In this document: one piece after another, positions 6,176 to 6,953 of the stretch
Position numbering within the stretch: the first letter of the stretch is position 1
How the letters are laid out: each line of letters starts with the position of its first letter
Source: Candidatus Colwellbacteria bacterium GWA2_46_10
Lineage (GTDB): Bacteria; Patescibacteriota; Minisyncoccia; UBA6257; Colwellbacteraceae
Length of the DNA stretch: 6,953 nt
Assembly: GCA_001817635.1 (NCBI GenBank)
Contig: MHIS01000020.1
Location: 14,438-21,390 of the forward strand
Direction: 5' to 3'
Notes under the pieces: model-generated
Databases searched by the model: none
What the model was told of the DNA's origin: nothing
Seen by the model: the letters and a program-made list of their open reading frames with translations, nothing else
Made by a program: the position numbers and the translations under genes

Positions 6176-6953
6176 CCCACTATCTCCACTTCATCTTGAA
6201 GTTCAATACCAAACATATCCCTGACTGCTTTGACTATTTTGTCCCGAAACGCAAGCACGTTCGCAGTCGATTTCGCACTCCTGTTTACCAAAACCAAATT
6301 TTGCCTGGGCCAAGTAGCCATACCCGTTTCTTTATCCTCGTACGAGGAAAACCCCGCAAGCTCCACCAGTCTGGCCGAAGCAATCTTCACTTTCCCATCA
6401 GGGAGAAACCACCTTGGCAGTTGGGGCCAGCCATCCGGGAGCTCATTGAGAGATGGAACTTTTTCTACCATATCCTCAAACTCTTTTCTTGAAACTATCG
6501 CATTGCGGAAGAAAGAACCTGTGTTGGCTATTTCTTTTGGATCAGGCAGTTTATGTCTCCTAATATTGATTACTGCTTCCCTCACCTTCTCCGGAGAATA
6601 TTCTTTTATGCTATGTTCCTCAAAATACTGCTCAACGTCTTTGTAAAAGGGAGGTTTCATCCGGGCACGGTTCAAGCGCAAGGTTACATCGACGATAACA
6701 AATTTCCCTCTATCCTTTCCTTCAAAACGGCTAGTACGATATCCAAATTTACAATCCTTGTTCTGAAAAACCAGCGCATTCCCCATTTCTCTATCATACG
6801 CGGTTAATTCAAATATGGTTTCTGAAACCTCCTGGCCATAACAGCCTATGTTGTGAACCGGTGCCGCTCCTACCAGCCCGGGTATAATGGACATCGCCTC
6901 TATTCCAGAGAGACCCATCTTGACTGACCTCAAAACCACATCGTCCCAAATCT
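6172..6953 (-). CDS. murB: UDP-N-acetylenolpyruvoylglucosamine reductase MurB (type I), 5' end outside window
   Basis: About 259 C-terminal residues of MurB, the FAD- and NADPH-dependent reductase that makes UDP-MurNAc in the cytoplasm for peptidoglycan synthesis. The frame is open to the window edge, where WDDVVLRSVKMGLSGIE aligns just before the FAD-binding loop, so the GTG at 6939 is not a real start; the N-terminal FAD-binding part is missing. Key blocks, numbered from the first visible codon, are IPGLVGAAPVHNIGCYGQEV (23-42), CKFGYRTSRF with the active-site Arg72, RRHKLPDPKEIANTGSFFRN with the proton-donor Ser146, and the terminal LQDEVEIVG with the likely catalytic Glu254. The retained Tyr-loop region and LPDP...GSFF spacing resemble the E. 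coli-like type I enzyme. It is the upstream member of the visible murB-pgeF-ligase operon, and its TGA overlaps the pgeF ATG. The operon promoter lies beyond the window. Confidence 0.96.
   Translation of the reverse strand, partial: IWDDVVLRSVKMGLSGIEAMSIIPGLVGAAPVHNIGCYGQEVSETIFELTAYDREMGNALVFQNKDCKFGYRTSRFEGKDRGKFVIVDVTLRLNRARMKPPFYKDVEQYFEEHSIKEYSPEKVREAVINIRRHKLPDPKEIANTGSFFRNAIVSRKEFEDMVEKVPSLNELPDGWPQLPRWFLPDGKVKIASARLVELAGFSSYEDKETGMATWPRQNLVLVNRSAKSTANVLAFRDKIVKAVRDMFGIELQDEVEIVG
6184..6187 (-). promoter_or_regulatory. Shine-Dalgarno site GGAG for pgeF
   Basis: GGAG on the minus strand lies inside the 3' end of murB, 8 nt before ATG 6175 and 11 nt before the adjacent in-frame ATG at 6172. 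The spacing favours the first ATG and fits coupled translation through the 4-nt ATGA overlap with murB. Confidence 0.55.

Noticed and set aside
6230..6646. Plus-strand open frame of 138 codons opposite murB
   Set aside because: It is the antisense shadow of strongly conserved MurB sequence and has a Ser/Leu-rich composition with no recognisable domain.
6937..6939. GTG at 6939 as the murB start
   Set aside because: The frame continues to the window edge with MurB-like residues (WDD), and the FAD-binding N-terminal domain must lie upstream.
1..6953. CRISPR arrays, tRNA/rRNA genes, insertion sequences or phage genes
   Set aside because: Reading both strands showed no regular repeats, no tRNA-like cloverleaf or rRNA sequence, and no transposase or phage protein; nearly all bases are assigned to seven housekeeping-like genes.

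Overview
The window encodes seven protein genes (two of them cut by the window ends) packed almost edge to edge on both strands, with no RNA gene, mobile element, repeat array or CRISPR seen. The standard genetic code fits every gene. Moderate GC, very short intergenic gaps and small proteins suggest a streamlined bacterium. So do a SecA with an extra block in its nucleotide-binding region, a membrane-anchored SIMPL protein and a divergent PurD-like ligase. Together these suggest a member of the Patescibacteria (CPR). That placement is an inference from gene style, not a database result.

Layout. Positions 1-240 (+) hold the C-terminal end of a DEDDh 3'-5' exonuclease. Facing it on the minus strand is an operon read right to left: hpf/raiA (ribosome hibernation factor, 3318 to 3004), secA (2999 to 483) and a short NIF3/YqfO-like (CutA-fold) protein (473 to 255) that lacks the last third of its domain. 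A textbook promoter (TTGATT, 17-nt spacer, TATAAT) sits just before hpf. Starting from the same 60-bp intergenic region and running the other way is a SIMPL/DUF541 protein with one N-terminal membrane segment (3379-4119). Its TATAAT box lies 6 nt before the ATG, so its transcript is probably leaderless. The two promoters overlap.

The right half is a second minus-strand operon, read from the right edge: murB (5' end outside the window, stop at 6172), pgeF/YlmD-YfiH-like (6175 to 5441, overlapping murB by 4 nt) and a PurD-superfamily ATP-grasp ligase (5437 to 4121). MurB makes UDP-MurNAc. PgeF-family proteins act on nucleosides and, in some bacteria, guard peptidoglycan precursor fidelity. The ligase therefore sits in a cell-wall context rather than a purine-synthesis one, and its PurD signature motifs are altered. 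It ends 1 nt from the SIMPL stop codon.

The most interesting points are the divergent PurD-like ligase next to a PgeF homologue with a substituted metal ligand, the compact overlapping divergent promoters with leaderless or near-leaderless starts, and the truncated NIF3-like protein after secA.
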